Below, in pieces: positions 54,415-63,880 of a DNA stretch of 64,000 nt. Numbering within the stretch: the first letter of the stretch is position 1; every line of letters starts with the position of its first letter. The notes under the pieces were generated by a model. The model searched no databases. It was not told where the DNA came from and was given only the letters and a program-made list of their open reading frames with translations. The DNA comes from Pseudooceanicola marinus (GTDB lineage Bacteria; Pseudomonadota; Alphaproteobacteria; Rhodobacterales; Rhodobacteraceae): positions 268,987-332,986 of the forward strand of contig NZ_JAIVMC010000007.1 in assembly GCF_020177265.1 (NCBI RefSeq). Direction: 5' to 3'. A program made the translations under genes and the position numbers.

Positions 54415-55321
54415 TCCCGCGACCCTGGGCCCCGCAGCCGAGCCCGAGCGCAGCACCACCCGCGATGCCCTGCGCGCCTTCTGGGCTGACTTCCGGCGCA
54501 ACCGTGGCGCCGTGATCGGCCTGGCAGTGATTGCCCTGCTGGTGCTGGTGGCCCTGCTGGCCCCGCTTCTGGCCCCCCATGATCCGACGCAGCAATTCCG
54601 CGACGCCCTGCTGATGCCGCCCGCCTGGAAGCCCGAGGGGCAGGGGGCATATCTGCTGGGCACCGACGCCCTGGGCCGCGACATCCTTTCGCGGCTGATC
54701 TTCGGGGCGCGCTATTCGCTGCTGATCGGGTTGATGGTGGTGACCATCGCCCTGACCGGCGGGATCACCATCGGCGTGATCTCGGGCTATTTCGGCGGCT
54801 GGGTGGATACGGTGATCATGCGGATCATGGACGTGATCCTGGCGTTCCCCTCGCTGCTGCTGGCGCTGGTGCTGGTGGCGATCCTGGGACCGGGATTGAC
54901 CAATGCGATGGTGGCCATCGCGCTGGTTCTTCAGCCGCATTTCGCCCGTCTGGCACGGGCCAGCGTGATGAACGAGAAGACCCGCGAATACGTGGTGGCC
55001 GCCCGCATCGCCGGGGCCTCGAACCTGCGGCTGATGCTACGCACCATCCTGCCCAACTGCCTGGCGCCGCTGATCGTGCAAGGCACGCTGTCCTTCTCGA
55101 CCGCGATCTTGGATGCCGCCGCCCTTGGCTTCCTTGGCCTTGGCGCACAGCCGCCAACGCCCGAGTGGGGCACCATGCTGGCCGATGCGCGCGAGTTCAT
55201 CCTGCGTGCGCCCTGGGTGGTGACCTTCCCGGGGCTGGCGATCCTGACCACCGTGCTGGCGATCAACCTGTGTGGCGACGGCCTCCGAGATGCGCTCGAC
55301 CCGCGACTGAAAAGGGGCTGA
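54407..55321 (+). CDS. dppC: dipeptide-type ABC permease (DppC-like)
   Basis: Partner permease of 304 residues. N-terminal cytoplasmic extension, then one membrane segment and the LGTDALGRDILSRLIFGARY motif of DppC, EAA loop EYVVAARIAGASNLRLMLRT and terminal DGLRDALDPRLKRG. The ATG at 54407 overlaps the dppB end by 8 bases. Confidence 0.93.
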   Translation: MADPATLGPAAEPERSTTRDALRAFWADFRRNRGAVIGLAVIALLVLVALLAPLLAPHDPTQQFRDALLMPPAWKPEGQGAYLLGTDALGRDILSRLIFGARYSLLIGLMVVTIALTGGITIGVISGYFGGWVDTVIMRIMDVILAFPSLLLALVLVAILGPGLTNAMVAIALVLQPHFARLARASVMNEKTREYVVAARIAGASNLRLMLRTILPNCLAPLIVQGTLSFSTAILDAAALGFLGLGAQPPTPEWGTMLADAREFILRAPWVVTFPGLAILTTVLAINLCGDGLRDALDPRLKRG

Positions 55322-55326
55322 GAGAG

Positions 55327-56148
55327 ATGACGACGTTACTCGAAATTCGCAATCTCACCGTCACTTTCGAGACTTCCAACGGACCGCTGACTGCGGTCTC
55401 GGGGATCGACCTGCACGTGGATGCGGGCGAGGTGCTGGCCATCGTCGGCGAAAGCGGCTCTGGCAAATCCGTGGCCATGCTTGCGGTGATGGGCCTGCTG
55501 CCGGACACTGCCACGGTCACCGCCGACATGATCCGCTTCGACGACACCGATCTGCTGGCCCTGTCGCCGAAGGAGCGGCGCCGCATCATCGGGCGCGATA
55601 TCGCCATGATCTTTCAGGAACCCATTGCCTCGCTCAACCCGGCCTTCACCGTGGGCCTGCAAATCGGCGAGGTCCTGAAAAAGCATCAGGGTATGAACCG
55701 CGCCGCGCGCCGGGCTCGCACCCTGACCCTGCTGGAGGCCGTGGGCCTGCCCGACCCGGTGGGCAAGCTGCGCGCCTATCCGCACCAGATGTCGGGCGGC
55801 CAGTGCCAGAGGGTCATGATCGCCATGGCCATCGCCTGTGCGCCGAAATTGCTGATCGCGGATGAGCCAACGACCGCGCTCGACGTGACGATCCAGAAAC
55901 AGATCCTCGATCTACTGGTCGAGTTGCAGGAGGCCTCCGGCATGGGGCTGATCATGATCACCCACGACATGGGCGTGGTGGCCGAAACCGCCGACCGGGT
56001 CATCGTCCAGTACCAGGGGGTGAAGCGGGAAGAGGCCGACGTGCTGTCGCTATTTGAGACGCCGCGGGACAGCTACACCCGCGCGCTGCTGTCGGCGCTG
56101 CCAGACCGGGCGGCGGGCGGCCCGTTGTCGGGGGTGGTGGTCTCATGA
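55327..56148 (+). CDS. dppD: dipeptide-type ABC ATPase (DppD-like), short form
   Basis: The 273-residue ATPase has Walker [23 protein letters not shown], signature [14 protein letters not shown] and Walker [14 protein letters not shown]. It is about 50 residues shorter than typical DppD: the C-terminal cysteine-rich oligopeptide-transporter extension is missing. The region after the H-loop reads [17 protein letters not shown] rather than the usual VMYAGRIVE. The following start overlaps the stop by four bases. Confidence 0.92.
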   Translation: MTTLLEIRNLTVTFETSNGPLTAVSGIDLHVDAGEVLAIVGESGSGKSVAMLAVMGLLPDTATVTADMIRFDDTDLLALSPKERRRIIGRDIAMIFQEPIASLNPAFTVGLQIGEVLKKHQGMNRAARRARTLTLLEAVGLPDPVGKLRAYPHQMSGGQCQRVMIAMAIACAPKLLIADEPTTALDVTIQKQILDLLVELQEASGMGLIMITHDMGVVAETADRVIVQYQGVKREEADVLSLFETPRDSYTRALLSALPDRAAGGPLSGVVVS

Positions 56149-56993
56149 GTCGTTTCGTGCTGGAGGCCAAGGGCCTCATCCGTGATTATCCGGGACGCGG
56201 CGGGCTGCTGCGCAAGGCGGACCCAGTGCGGGCGCTGAAGGGGATCGACCTGGCGTTGGAGCAGGGCACCACCCTGTCGGTGGTGGGCGAGTCGGGCTGC
56301 GGAAAGTCCACCCTGGCGCGCATCCTGACCCTGATCGACCCGGCCTCGGGGGGCGAGCTACTCATCGACGGCCAGGCGGTGGACATCGCCCGCCACCGCC
56401 CCTCGGCAGAGGTGCGGCGCAAGGTGCGCATCGTTTTCCAGAACCCTTATGGCTCGCTGAACCCGCGCCAGAAGGTGGGCGATGCCCTGGGGGAGGAACT
56501 GCTGCTGAACACCGGTCTGTCGGCCGAAGAGCGGCGCGGCAAGGTGGGCGACATGTTGGAGCGGGTGGGCCTGCAGCGGGCTCATGCGGGGCGGTACCCG
56601 CACATGTTCTCGGGCGGACAGCGCCAGCGGATCGCCATCGCGCGCGCCCTGATGGTCAACCCGAGGATCCTGATCCTGGACGAGCCGGTCTCGGCGCTGG
56701 ACTTGTCGGTTCAGGCCAAGGTGCTGAACCTGCTGGCTGATCTGCAACGCGAGTTCGCGCTGTCCTACATCTTCATCAGCCACGACCTGTCGGTCGTGCG
56801 GCGGATCTCGGACCAGGTAATGGTGATGCAAGCGGGCGAGGTGGTGGAGCGCGGTTCCCGCGACGCGGTCTTCGACGCGCCCTCGCACCCCTATACGCGT
56901 CAACTGCTGGCCGCGACGCCCTCCACCGATACCGAGGCCATCCGTGCCCGGCTCGCACGCCGCGCCGCCCTGCGCGCAGAACAGACCCTCTGA
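56145..56993 (+). CDS. dppF: dipeptide-type ABC ATPase (DppF-like)
   Basis: Second ATPase, 282 residues. Walker A GESGCGKST, FQNPYGSLNPRQKVGDAL, signature FSGGQRQRIAIARALM and Walker B ILDEPVSALDLSVQAKVL. It is somewhat short at the C-terminus but keeps HPYTRQLLAATP. Overlaps dppD by four bases. Confidence 0.93.
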   Translation: MSRFVLEAKGLIRDYPGRGGLLRKADPVRALKGIDLALEQGTTLSVVGESGCGKSTLARILTLIDPASGGELLIDGQAVDIARHRPSAEVRRKVRIVFQNPYGSLNPRQKVGDALGEELLLNTGLSAEERRGKVGDMLERVGLQRAHAGRYPHMFSGGQRQRIAIARALMVNPRILILDEPVSALDLSVQAKVLNLLADLQREFALSYIFISHDLSVVRRISDQVMVMQAGEVVERGSRDAVFDAPSHPYTRQLLAATPSTDTEAIRARLARRAALRAEQTL

Positions 56994-57006
56994 AAAGGAG
57001 CCCCAT

Positions 57007-58113
57007 ATGCTGGACGACGACAAGGATGTGCGCCGCGATGACCGCTACGCCACGACACAGAAATATGCCTCCCTACGGGGGATCCGGGCGGCGGCGCGGA
57101 AGAACCTGTCGGACATGGTGTGGAACTACATGCACTGCGGCACCGGCGACGAGGTGACGGCGCGGACCAATGTGGCGGCTTTCGACGACTACCTTTTCGA
57201 GGCGCCGCTGTTCGCGGGCGTGGCCAATCCCGACACCTCGACCCGGGTGCTGGGCCATGATCTGTCCTTTCCGGCCTTCACCGCGCCCTTCGGCGGCGGC
57301 GAGACGCTGTTTCATCCCGATGGCATGTGCGCCGTGGGCCGCGCGGCCCATGCGGCGGGGATCAAGCAGTTCGTACCCGTGGCGGCCGGCCATTCGCTGG
57401 AAGAAGTGCGCGCGGCCTCTCCCGCGGCGCTGGTTTTCCAGCTGACCTTCGTGGGCGAAGAGACCCAGGTTATCGATATGATGCACCGCGCCAAGGATGC
57501 CGGCTACGGGTACATCTGCGTCACCTATTCCCCGATCCGCCAGTGGCGCGAACGGATGATGGAAGACCGCTTTTCCATGCCCGGCGCGGGCAAGCCCGCG
57601 AACTTCGGCCCCGACACCTCGGATCCGGCGATGTTGCAGGAATTGTTGGATTTCACCCGGCCGCGCTGGAGCTGGGACCAAGCGGCGCGGGTCATCGCGG
57701 CCTCGCCGCTGCCCTGCATCGTCAAGGGCGTGACCAGCCGGGCCGATGCTACGGCGGCGCTGAAGGCTGGCGCGCAGGGCCTTTACGTGTCGAACTACGG
57801 TGGCCGTACGATCGACCGGGAACCGGCCTCGATCTCCACCCTGGCCGATGTCCGGGATGAGGCGGGTCCCGATGTGACTGTGGTCTTTGACAGCGGTATC
57901 CGGCGCGGTTCCGACATTGCCACGGCGCTGGCCCTTGGCGCCGATGCGGTGCTGCTGGGAAGAGCCTGTGCCTTGGGGCTGGCCGCCGATGGCGAGGCGG
58001 GGGTGAAGCGCGTCCTCGACCTTCTGCGGGACGAGTTCTGGACTACCTTGGGCCATCTGGGATGTTCTTCGGTCTCTGATCTGTCGCCCGCCGTCTTCCG
58101 GTCGCGCCTATGA
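57007..58113 (+). CDS. FMN alpha-hydroxy-acid dehydrogenase relative with His-to-Tyr change
   Basis: The 368-residue TIM-barrel flavoprotein is related to lactate/glycolate/mandelate oxidases. N-terminal tyrosine motif WNYMHCGTGDEVTARTN, PVAAGHS region, and DSGIRRGSDIATALALGADAVLLGR FMN-phosphate site (read in parts). The universal active-site His in SNHGGR is a tyrosine here, SNYGGRTID (Y264, codon 57796-57798), so the usual proton abstraction cannot occur as described. It may act on a different substrate such as an N-hydroxy or amino compound. AAAAGGAG precedes the ATG. Confidence 0.85.
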   Translation: MLDDDKDVRRDDRYATTQKYASLRGIRAAARKNLSDMVWNYMHCGTGDEVTARTNVAAFDDYLFEAPLFAGVANPDTSTRVLGHDLSFPAFTAPFGGGETLFHPDGMCAVGRAAHAAGIKQFVPVAAGHSLEEVRAASPAALVFQLTFVGEETQVIDMMHRAKDAGYGYICVTYSPIRQWRERMMEDRFSMPGAGKPANFGPDTSDPAMLQELLDFTRPRWSWDQAARVIAASPLPCIVKGVTSRADATAALKAGAQGLYVSNYGGRTIDREPASISTLADVRDEAGPDVTVVFDSGIRRGSDIATALALGADAVLLGRACALGLAADGEAGVKRVLDLLRDEFWTTLGHLGCSSVSDLSPAVFRSRL

Positions 58114-59210
58114 AGATCGCAGTTCTGGGCGCCGGTGCCATCGGGGCCAATATCGCCCATCGTCTGGCGGTGCGCGGCGCCGAGGTGGTGCTGATCGACG
58201 GGCAGGCCCCGGCGGCGGGCACCAGTGGTGCTTCCTTTTCCTGGCTGTCGTCCTTTCCTCAGCTCTCTTGGGCCGAGGATCCCGGACGCCGCGCGTTGCG
58301 CCTTTCGGTCAATCGCCATTTCGACCGCCTGGCGGAGGAACTGGGCGGCGACTGGCTTGACTGGTGCGGCACGTTGACGGTCGAAAGCGCGGTGCCTGCC
58401 TTCGACGGGGCGGTGGCGCGCTCAACTGAGGCCGGGGCGCAGATCGAGGTCCTCGACGCCGGGGACTTGGCGCGGATCGAGCCGCATCTGCGGCTGGCCG
58501 AGGGGGAGAGGGTGGCCTTCGAGCTGCGCTCCGGCTGGGTGGATGCGCCCGAGATGATCGAGCAGCTGATCCGGGTCTTCCACCTGTCGGGGGGCACCTT
58601 GCAGTTAGGCCAGCCGGTGACCGCGCTGCGCCGAGCGGGCGCGCGCGTCATCGGGGTCACCCTGGGAGACGGCACGCAGATTGACGCGGACCTGGTGGTC
58701 AATGCCGCCGGCGCCTGCGCAACACATATCGCTGCCACGGCTGAGCTGTCGATCCCGATGGAACTGGTGCCAGGCATGATGCTCTATGCTGGAGCCAGGG
58801 CAACCGCTCTGCCGCGCCACGTTATCAATGGCGACCGTTGGCTACTGCGCCCGGACCGGCGCGAGGGCTTGGCGATCCACTGGCGCGGCGAGGGGCTGAC
58901 GGCAGTTCATGGCAACAACGGCGCCGATGGTCCCGCGATGCTAGCCGACGTGGCCCACTCGGTCCCAGCTCTTGTAGGGCAGCAATCAATGCGGGAACGG
59001 ATCGGCATCCGAGCCATCCCCTTCGGCGGGCCAGTGATCGGTTCGCTGCCGTGGATCTCGGGGTACTACAGCGCGGTCTCCCACGGGGGGATTGGCTGGG
59101 GACCGATTTGGGCGGATCTGGCCGCACGGGAGATCCTGGACGGGACACTCGCGCCGGAGTTGTCAGGCTTGAGGCCGACGCGTTTCTACATGGATGTGCC
59201 CGAGCGGTAA
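58110..59210 (+). CDS. second FAD-dependent amino-acid oxidoreductase (DAO family)
   Basis: The 366-residue flavoprotein has the dinucleotide-binding VLGAGAIGANIAHRLAVRGA and a terminal SHGGIGWGPIWADLAAREI. It resembles DAO/sarcosine-oxidase-type enzymes but is only distantly similar to the first copy at 51783. It overlaps the FMN enzyme gene by four bases and ends the operon. Confidence 0.88.
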   Translation: MKIAVLGAGAIGANIAHRLAVRGAEVVLIDGQAPAAGTSGASFSWLSSFPQLSWAEDPGRRALRLSVNRHFDRLAEELGGDWLDWCGTLTVESAVPAFDGAVARSTEAGAQIEVLDAGDLARIEPHLRLAEGERVAFELRSGWVDAPEMIEQLIRVFHLSGGTLQLGQPVTALRRAGARVIGVTLGDGTQIDADLVVNAAGACATHIAATAELSIPMELVPGMMLYAGARATALPRHVINGDRWLLRPDRREGLAIHWRGEGLTAVHGNNGADGPAMLADVAHSVPALVGQQSMRERIGIRAIPFGGPVIGSLPWISGYYSAVSHGGIGWGPIWADLAAREILDGTLAPELSGLRPTRFYMDVPER

Positions 59211-59639
59211 GAGGCCGCCATGAGCCTATATCTTCGGGTTGCGAGCTGACATTCGCTGCGGTCTGAACGAGCGGTAGTGAGGCGCGGGTAGCGAACGCCG
59301 CATCGGGGTTAGGCAGGGGCGCAGGACCAGTCGTGATCGGCCCAGAGCCGACCTTGGCGCAAAGTGCAGCGAATGGCTGATGCCAGCCCTGCCGCGAAAT
59401 TCGGGCGAAACGCAGCATGGCCGCAGGCGCCGACACTATCGGGCGGAGAGCGGTCGTTCGCTGCGCACTGCGTTAAGGACACCTCTGCGGGACGCAGCGG
59501 CCGTGCGCGGTGCGGCATGCAATGACCGGTTCCCGCCAAAACGCGACATTCATTTTAATCTGCCCACAGCCTTCTTGCGGCACTAAAGAAGACCTGAGAC
59601 GCACAGAAAAGCTGGCACGACAGGAGAGCGTTCCTTGCC
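59211..59639. other. gene-free accessory boundary with repeat fragments
   Basis: There are 429 bases. Three copies of a degenerate GACATTCGCTGCG-type motif occur (ATTCGCTGCG at 59251, reverse GCAGCGAATGGC near 59366, GGTCGTTCGCTGCGC near 59453). GC content drops sharply just after. No CDS is supported. Confidence 0.5.
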
Positions 59640-61196
59640 ATGGGGAGAACTTTGTGTTCCGGTATGCCGAAAAGGAAAGGCAAGAAATTGACAGAATCCA
59701 TTCTTTCCCCGCTGCAGCTTCCGAGGCGATGGGAGGTATTGACAGATCGAGCCGAGGAGGCGGGCGTAGATCCATCTGACCTCGTTGAGCGTGCTCCACT
59801 AGCCGAGGCGAGAATTGATCAGCTCCTTTCCAGAATTCAATCGGGTTCGGGGGGCGTTTTTGAGATCCTTCTTGGAAAATCTGGATCGGGAAAGACCACC
59901 TTTGTAAAATCTCTACCCCGATTTTTTGATAATATTTTCGTGATATCCATTGACCCCGGAGTAGACCTGAATGATCTACCTCAGATTATTAAGAGGAGCG
60001 ATCAGGAGGCGAAGGGGAAGCATAAATTAGTTTTGATTGAAAAGCGAGACAATCCAAGGCAGGCGGACATTGACGGATCTAGAGATTACTTTATTAGCTG
60101 GCTTGATTTTTTAAGGGAATCTGAGGGAAACGTTGTCATCCTTTGGACAATGACTGACCCGAACGCTGCGAAGGAAATCGCTGAAACAGCTTGGGATGTT
60201 GGTAGAGACTCCATATGCGCTCACGATAGTCGTGGAGTATTCAGCTTTGAGGGAGTTGGTAAAAGCAAATACTATGACATTGCCGATAATACGGCACTAA
60301 ATCTCTCCGGAGATGGTTTAGAGGCTTATGGCGTTTCTCGAGAAGTAGCTGCTGCATTTATTGATAAGTCTGAGACGATCTCCGATTTCTTTCAAGAGGT
60401 TATTTCTGCCTCAGCGGCATCCACTACTCACTTTAGGAGCCTAATCAGAGAGCGCGGGCAGCCGCGCTTGTGGGTTTTGTTGCATGGAGACGACAGATCA
60501 GCGATTGGGCACACTGTCGGATCCCTCACTCAAGGAAGCCATTGGCAAGTTGATTTGTCTCGCATTCTCGATACAATTGATGACAACCACAACACAGCCA
60601 CGTATGCAAAAGAATGGCGCAAACGGAGAGCCAACGCCGGTCAACTTTTGAGAGCGCTGGATGCGCGTGTGTTTGCCATCCCGCCAAACGTATCTGTGCA
60701 TGCAGTCCGTTGCTTTGGTGATGGGGTGGTAAAAGGTCCATTGAAAAATAAGTCAGGAGCGAAAGCTCCTGCGGCCGCATCCCTGAGGTCCACACCTGTT
60801 TACAAAGAACTGCTCATTGTCTTGGGCAAAGAAGCTTCTCCCTCCAAGGCGTCCGGGAAAATTGCTGATGCTACAATTGAAGAATATAAAGCCATTCAGG
60901 CCCTTGCACGGAATAATGACGAAAAGCTCAACCAAGCAATTGGCAAACTGTTTGAGTACACACTCCAGGAAGATGGACTTGACGTTGAAGTCAGTATTGA
61001 AAAGCGTTCCGACCTTATTTCTGGAATCCAGGTTGATATCGGGATCCGCGTTGGTCAGGCGGAGTTCGTATGCTTGGAACCAACGTGGAGATCAAAGAGC
61101 GGTGGTGATAGCGGTCAAAATACTCTCTCAGAAGGGCATATAAAACCGTATCTTCTGGACAAGGCGTTAAAATACATCGCAGCTATGGATCTATAA
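59640..61196 (+). CDS. P-loop NTPase with C-terminal nuclease-like region, low GC
   Basis: The 518-residue protein has no family I recognise. Walker A LGKSGSGKTTFVKSL (GKSGSGKT at 79-86, K85), a Walker-B-like HKLVLIEK at about 140, and a long helical middle. The last about 90 residues contain QVDIGIRVGQAEFVCLEPTW and YLLDKALKYIAAM, which could be a nuclease or peptidase-like fold. The base composition (AT-rich, codons like AAA/ATT/GAT) differs clearly from neighbours, so it was probably acquired. Start could be 59640 or 59664. It is convergent with the protease pair. Confidence 0.65.
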   Translation: MGRTLCSGMPKRKGKKLTESILSPLQLPRRWEVLTDRAEEAGVDPSDLVERAPLAEARIDQLLSRIQSGSGGVFEILLGKSGSGKTTFVKSLPRFFDNIFVISIDPGVDLNDLPQIIKRSDQEAKGKHKLVLIEKRDNPRQADIDGSRDYFISWLDFLRESEGNVVILWTMTDPNAAKEIAETAWDVGRDSICAHDSRGVFSFEGVGKSKYYDIADNTALNLSGDGLEAYGVSREVAAAFIDKSETISDFFQEVISASAASTTHFRSLIRERGQPRLWVLLHGDDRSAIGHTVGSLTQGSHWQVDLSRILDTIDDNHNTATYAKEWRKRRANAGQLLRALDARVFAIPPNVSVHAVRCFGDGVVKGPLKNKSGAKAPAAASLRSTPVYKELLIVLGKEASPSKASGKIADATIEEYKAIQALARNNDEKLNQAIGKLFEYTLQEDGLDVEVSIEKRSDLISGIQVDIGIRVGQAEFVCLEPTWRSKSGGDSGQNTLSEGHIKPYLLDKALKYIAAMDL

Positions 61197-61471
61197 ACAA
61201 GGGACATTCCGTGTGAGGAAAATTACTCGAGATTGAATAGGCCGCACGATGTGTGACGCAGAATTAGTTGCGCCGAGAAGCCTCCGGCACTTTGGGCTCG
61301 GAGCAATCACTTCTTGTCAGTTGGATGAACGGCAGCTCCGGGCCGTTCCTGTCGGTTCATGACGTTAAAAACCGGAGTCGATTGGCTACGAAAACAGTAA
61401 CCGTTGAATCTTTGCGCGGTGAACCTTTAGGAACAGGTGCTTTCGGATTGCGCAGTAATGGCGCCGGTGTT

Positions 61472-61810
61472 CTAACCTCCGCGCGTAAATTTGAGTACGA
61501 TCCCTGCTTCCGCTTTTCCAGAAACGAAACCAACCGTGCCTTCGCCGCTGACGGACAAAGTAACCTCAATCTCATTCAGTCGCATTTTTGTATCCGCTTC
61601 TTTGTCTTCCGCATCTTTGATCATGTTGATGACCACCTGATTGGTATTCTGCCAGCTTTGCTGAAGAAGGTTAGGGTCAATTTCCTTGTTCTGACGGAAG
61701 AGCTTCTTCAAGCTATGGCCTGTGAATTGACCATCCGCCGCTGGAGACCTTTGGTTCAGGGGCTCATCGGCTTCTGAAACAATAACGTAAAGTTTGAACT
61801 CGTCCGACAT
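61472..61810 (-). CDS. small trypco/Pepco-like protein paired with the protease
   Basis: The 112-residue protein begins MSDEFKLYVIVSEADEP. The second half is a predicted beta-rich unit, KMRLNEIEVTLSVSGEGTVG then KAEAGIVLKF, resembling the small domains described as co-occurring with trypsin/caspase-like peptidases in conflict systems. GGGAG precedes the ATG. It lies 7 bases after the protease gene on the same strand, so the two are coupled. Confidence 0.55.
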   Translation of the reverse strand: MSDEFKLYVIVSEADEPLNQRSPAADGQFTGHSLKKLFRQNKEIDPNLLQQSWQNTNQVVINMIKDAEDKEADTKMRLNEIEVTLSVSGEGTVGFVSGKAEAGIVLKFTRGG

Positions 61811-61817
61811 GATGGAT

Positions 61818-62873
61818 TTACTCCCATAGATCAATTGAAAAAACGTTTGCGACCTGATCCAGACCTTGTGAAATCTGGTATGTTTGTCCGTTAGTATCAA
61901 TGACGCCCGAGTATATGCTCAATCCATTTCCTGTTTTGAGGCTGCGAACAAGGGCACCGCTATCTCCGGGTTGACCCCCTGTGTCCAATCGAACCCTTGC
62001 CGGTTCCATGGAACTGGTGACACCGGGCAAGACACTGACGGTGGTAACGTTCCCCGATACAGTTTTCGACTTCATTCCGTAGAATTCATAAGGCTCGTTG
62101 GGTTGCGGGCATGGTTCCGGCGTTATTCTTACGATATTTTGCGGAGGGTTTTGATCGATGTGGACGAGAGCTCCATCGATTGGGTAGTTGGCCACGGCGT
62201 GGACGTTTCCGTCTACGCCACCTTCTAACGTTACATTTTGACCGTGATTTACCCAGTTGAACGTGTGAGCGGCAGTTAGGACTAGCCAGCCTGCGCAGCT
62301 TGCCCAGCAAGTTGACGTCGCATCGATGAGATTGGGCGTTGAAAAGTACCGCGAACTGCCTTTTTCGAGGATCAAAGGTAAACCTTTCAGACGCATATCA
62401 AATTCGCCCAAATCAATGAAAGGTGATCGACCTGATAGATCGATATGCTTTTCAAGACCGATCAGCGATGCACCGAAGATATAGGGCGTTTGCTTTCTAG
62501 ATTTTTGAGCAAGACCATCTGCGTAAAGACGCTTAGGAAGCTCCACAAATCCAGTAGAAAAATATATTCCTTCGTTTTCGAGATGAGGGTAACCACGCTC
62601 AGAATGCCATGGATGCTTTCCCAAATAGTCGAGCATCCTGTATCGGTTCTCGCCAATAATTTGCTGAAGCAGGTCGTTCCAGTATAAAATTCGTTTCGAA
62701 AGTGTGTTTTCATCGCGTCTAGACGGCTCTTTTCCCTCTACGTCGTCCTTTTCGTCTCTGAAGTCACCGTCGCGATCTTGGTCGCGTTCCAAGCGGTCGG
62801 TAGCCGCTTCGCTTAGCGACATTTCTGGCAGGTCTTTTGGAACAAGGGCGTTCGCGATCTCATCGGTCAACAT
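61818..62873 (-). CDS. trypsin-like serine protease of accessory DNA
   Basis: The 351-residue protein has a chymotrypsin-fold catalytic triad: H203 in VLTAAHTF, D233 in PIDGALV and S305 in GQPGDSGALV. There is no signal peptide, so it is probably cytoplasmic. The first about 180 residues are a separate domain, charged (DQDRDGDFRDEKDDVEG) and then helical (LLQQIIGENRYRMLDYLGKH), possibly a sensor or effector-associated unit. It belongs with the small protein downstream. Low GC suggests transfer. Confidence 0.75.
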   Translation of the reverse strand: MLTDEIANALVPKDLPEMSLSEAATDRLERDQDRDGDFRDEKDDVEGKEPSRRDENTLSKRILYWNDLLQQIIGENRYRMLDYLGKHPWHSERGYPHLENEGIYFSTGFVELPKRLYADGLAQKSRKQTPYIFGASLIGLEKHIDLSGRSPFIDLGEFDMRLKGLPLILEKGSSRYFSTPNLIDATSTCWASCAGWLVLTAAHTFNWVNHGQNVTLEGGVDGNVHAVANYPIDGALVHIDQNPPQNIVRITPEPCPQPNEPYEFYGMKSKTVSGNVTTVSVLPGVTSSMEPARVRLDTGGQPGDSGALVRSLKTGNGLSIYSGVIDTNGQTYQISQGLDQVANVFSIDLWE

Positions 62874-63182
62874 GGCTTGGTCTCAAAATGAACGTTAAAA
62901 CTATCCAGCTATGATGTACCAAGTTCGCGGATCGGACAACAGTCTTGCGAAAGCTACCAACATACCGCGAAGACCCTAAGGTGAATTTCAGCGCTTGCGG
63001 GCAACGTCCGCTGTGCGGGCTGCAACTGCAGCATCGTATTGAAGTCGTGAATGTCTCTTAAGGGCCGATTGCTACGTGAGGCCAAGCCATAGGCGTGCCT
63101 GCGGCCAGATCTACTTACTGCGCCAAACCGCCATCAGTCCAGAGCGCAGCGAATGTCTACTCCTCGCCCGCTGCGCTCCTTG
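62874..63182. other. gene-free stretch with repeat fragments
   Basis: There are 309 bases without a supported gene. It contains GCGCAGCGAATGTC at 63144 (reverse copy of the dispersed motif) and AACGTCCGCTGTGCGG at about 63004. Confidence 0.45.
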
Positions 63183-63380
63183 TTATGCATGGCGAAGCTT
63201 TTTGCCCTGTCGGGCAATGAATGCTTCTGCTTCCTCGCGGGTCTTAAACCCAACATCGGATCGCTTGTGATAATACTCGCGGCCTTCGACCGTCACGACA
63301 TCATAGATCTCGAAATAGATCGCTTTCCGTCCATCTGGAGTGCGGATGGACTCTTCCTTTACGATCATTCGGTCGGGCAT
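63183..63380 (-). CDS. small hypothetical protein, 65 aa
   Basis: Begins MPDRMIVKEESIRTPDG and ends EAFIARQGKKLRHA, a compact alpha/beta look. AGGAG precedes the ATG. No function recognised. Confidence 0.65.
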   Translation of the reverse strand: MPDRMIVKEESIRTPDGRKAIYFEIYDVVTVEGREYYHKRSDVGFKTREEAEAFIARQGKKLRHA

Positions 63381-63484
63381 GGAGGCTTCTCCTAACTATA
63401 GATGACGGGACAGTTCTGTATGATAGCAATGGGGACATGTTGTAGCTAGACTGATCTCAGATCACCCTTGCTTGGAGGCCGAAA

Positions 63485-63751
63485 ATGAGCGGATCGAAGA
63501 GGTTGCTCGAGGAAATTCAGGAAGAACGTGCGTGGGCTGTCCAACTCCTGCTTGATGCAGGCGCGCTGGCCGAATGTGAGAATCACGGGTATCTCACAGA
63601 CGAATTGGACAGCGCCGCTCTTGACGATGCAGTCGCGGCGGGGATGCGGAGTTCTGGTGACAGCGAGGCTAAAGTGAAGCGACGTTTGCAGGATGTGCTG
63701 GACGAGTACGGCGAGGAATGCCCTGGTTGCGTAAAGAACGCTGCGGATTGA
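63485..63751 (+). CDS. small hypothetical protein, 88 aa
   Basis: Begins MSGSKRLLEEIQEERAWAVQ and is mostly helical, with two cysteines in ECPGCV near the end. GGAGG precedes the ATG. No family recognised. Confidence 0.6.
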   Translation: MSGSKRLLEEIQEERAWAVQLLLDAGALAECENHGYLTDELDSAALDDAVAAGMRSSGDSEAKVKRRLQDVLDEYGEECPGCVKNAAD

Positions 63752-63880
63752 TAGGGGAGCGAGAGGCGGGCACTCGAGCCGGGAGGCGATCCGCTTGGTG
63801 AAAGGCGGCGTTCGATGGCCATCCACAGCATACTGGTGGGGCGCGCGCGACCGTAAGCTTACTGCGGAGTGTAGCCGTAA

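Noticed and set aside
61268..61777. A plus-strand 169-codon frame opposite the trypco/Pepco-like gene
   Set aside because: Antisense to a better-supported gene with a ribosome-binding site and a coupled partner.
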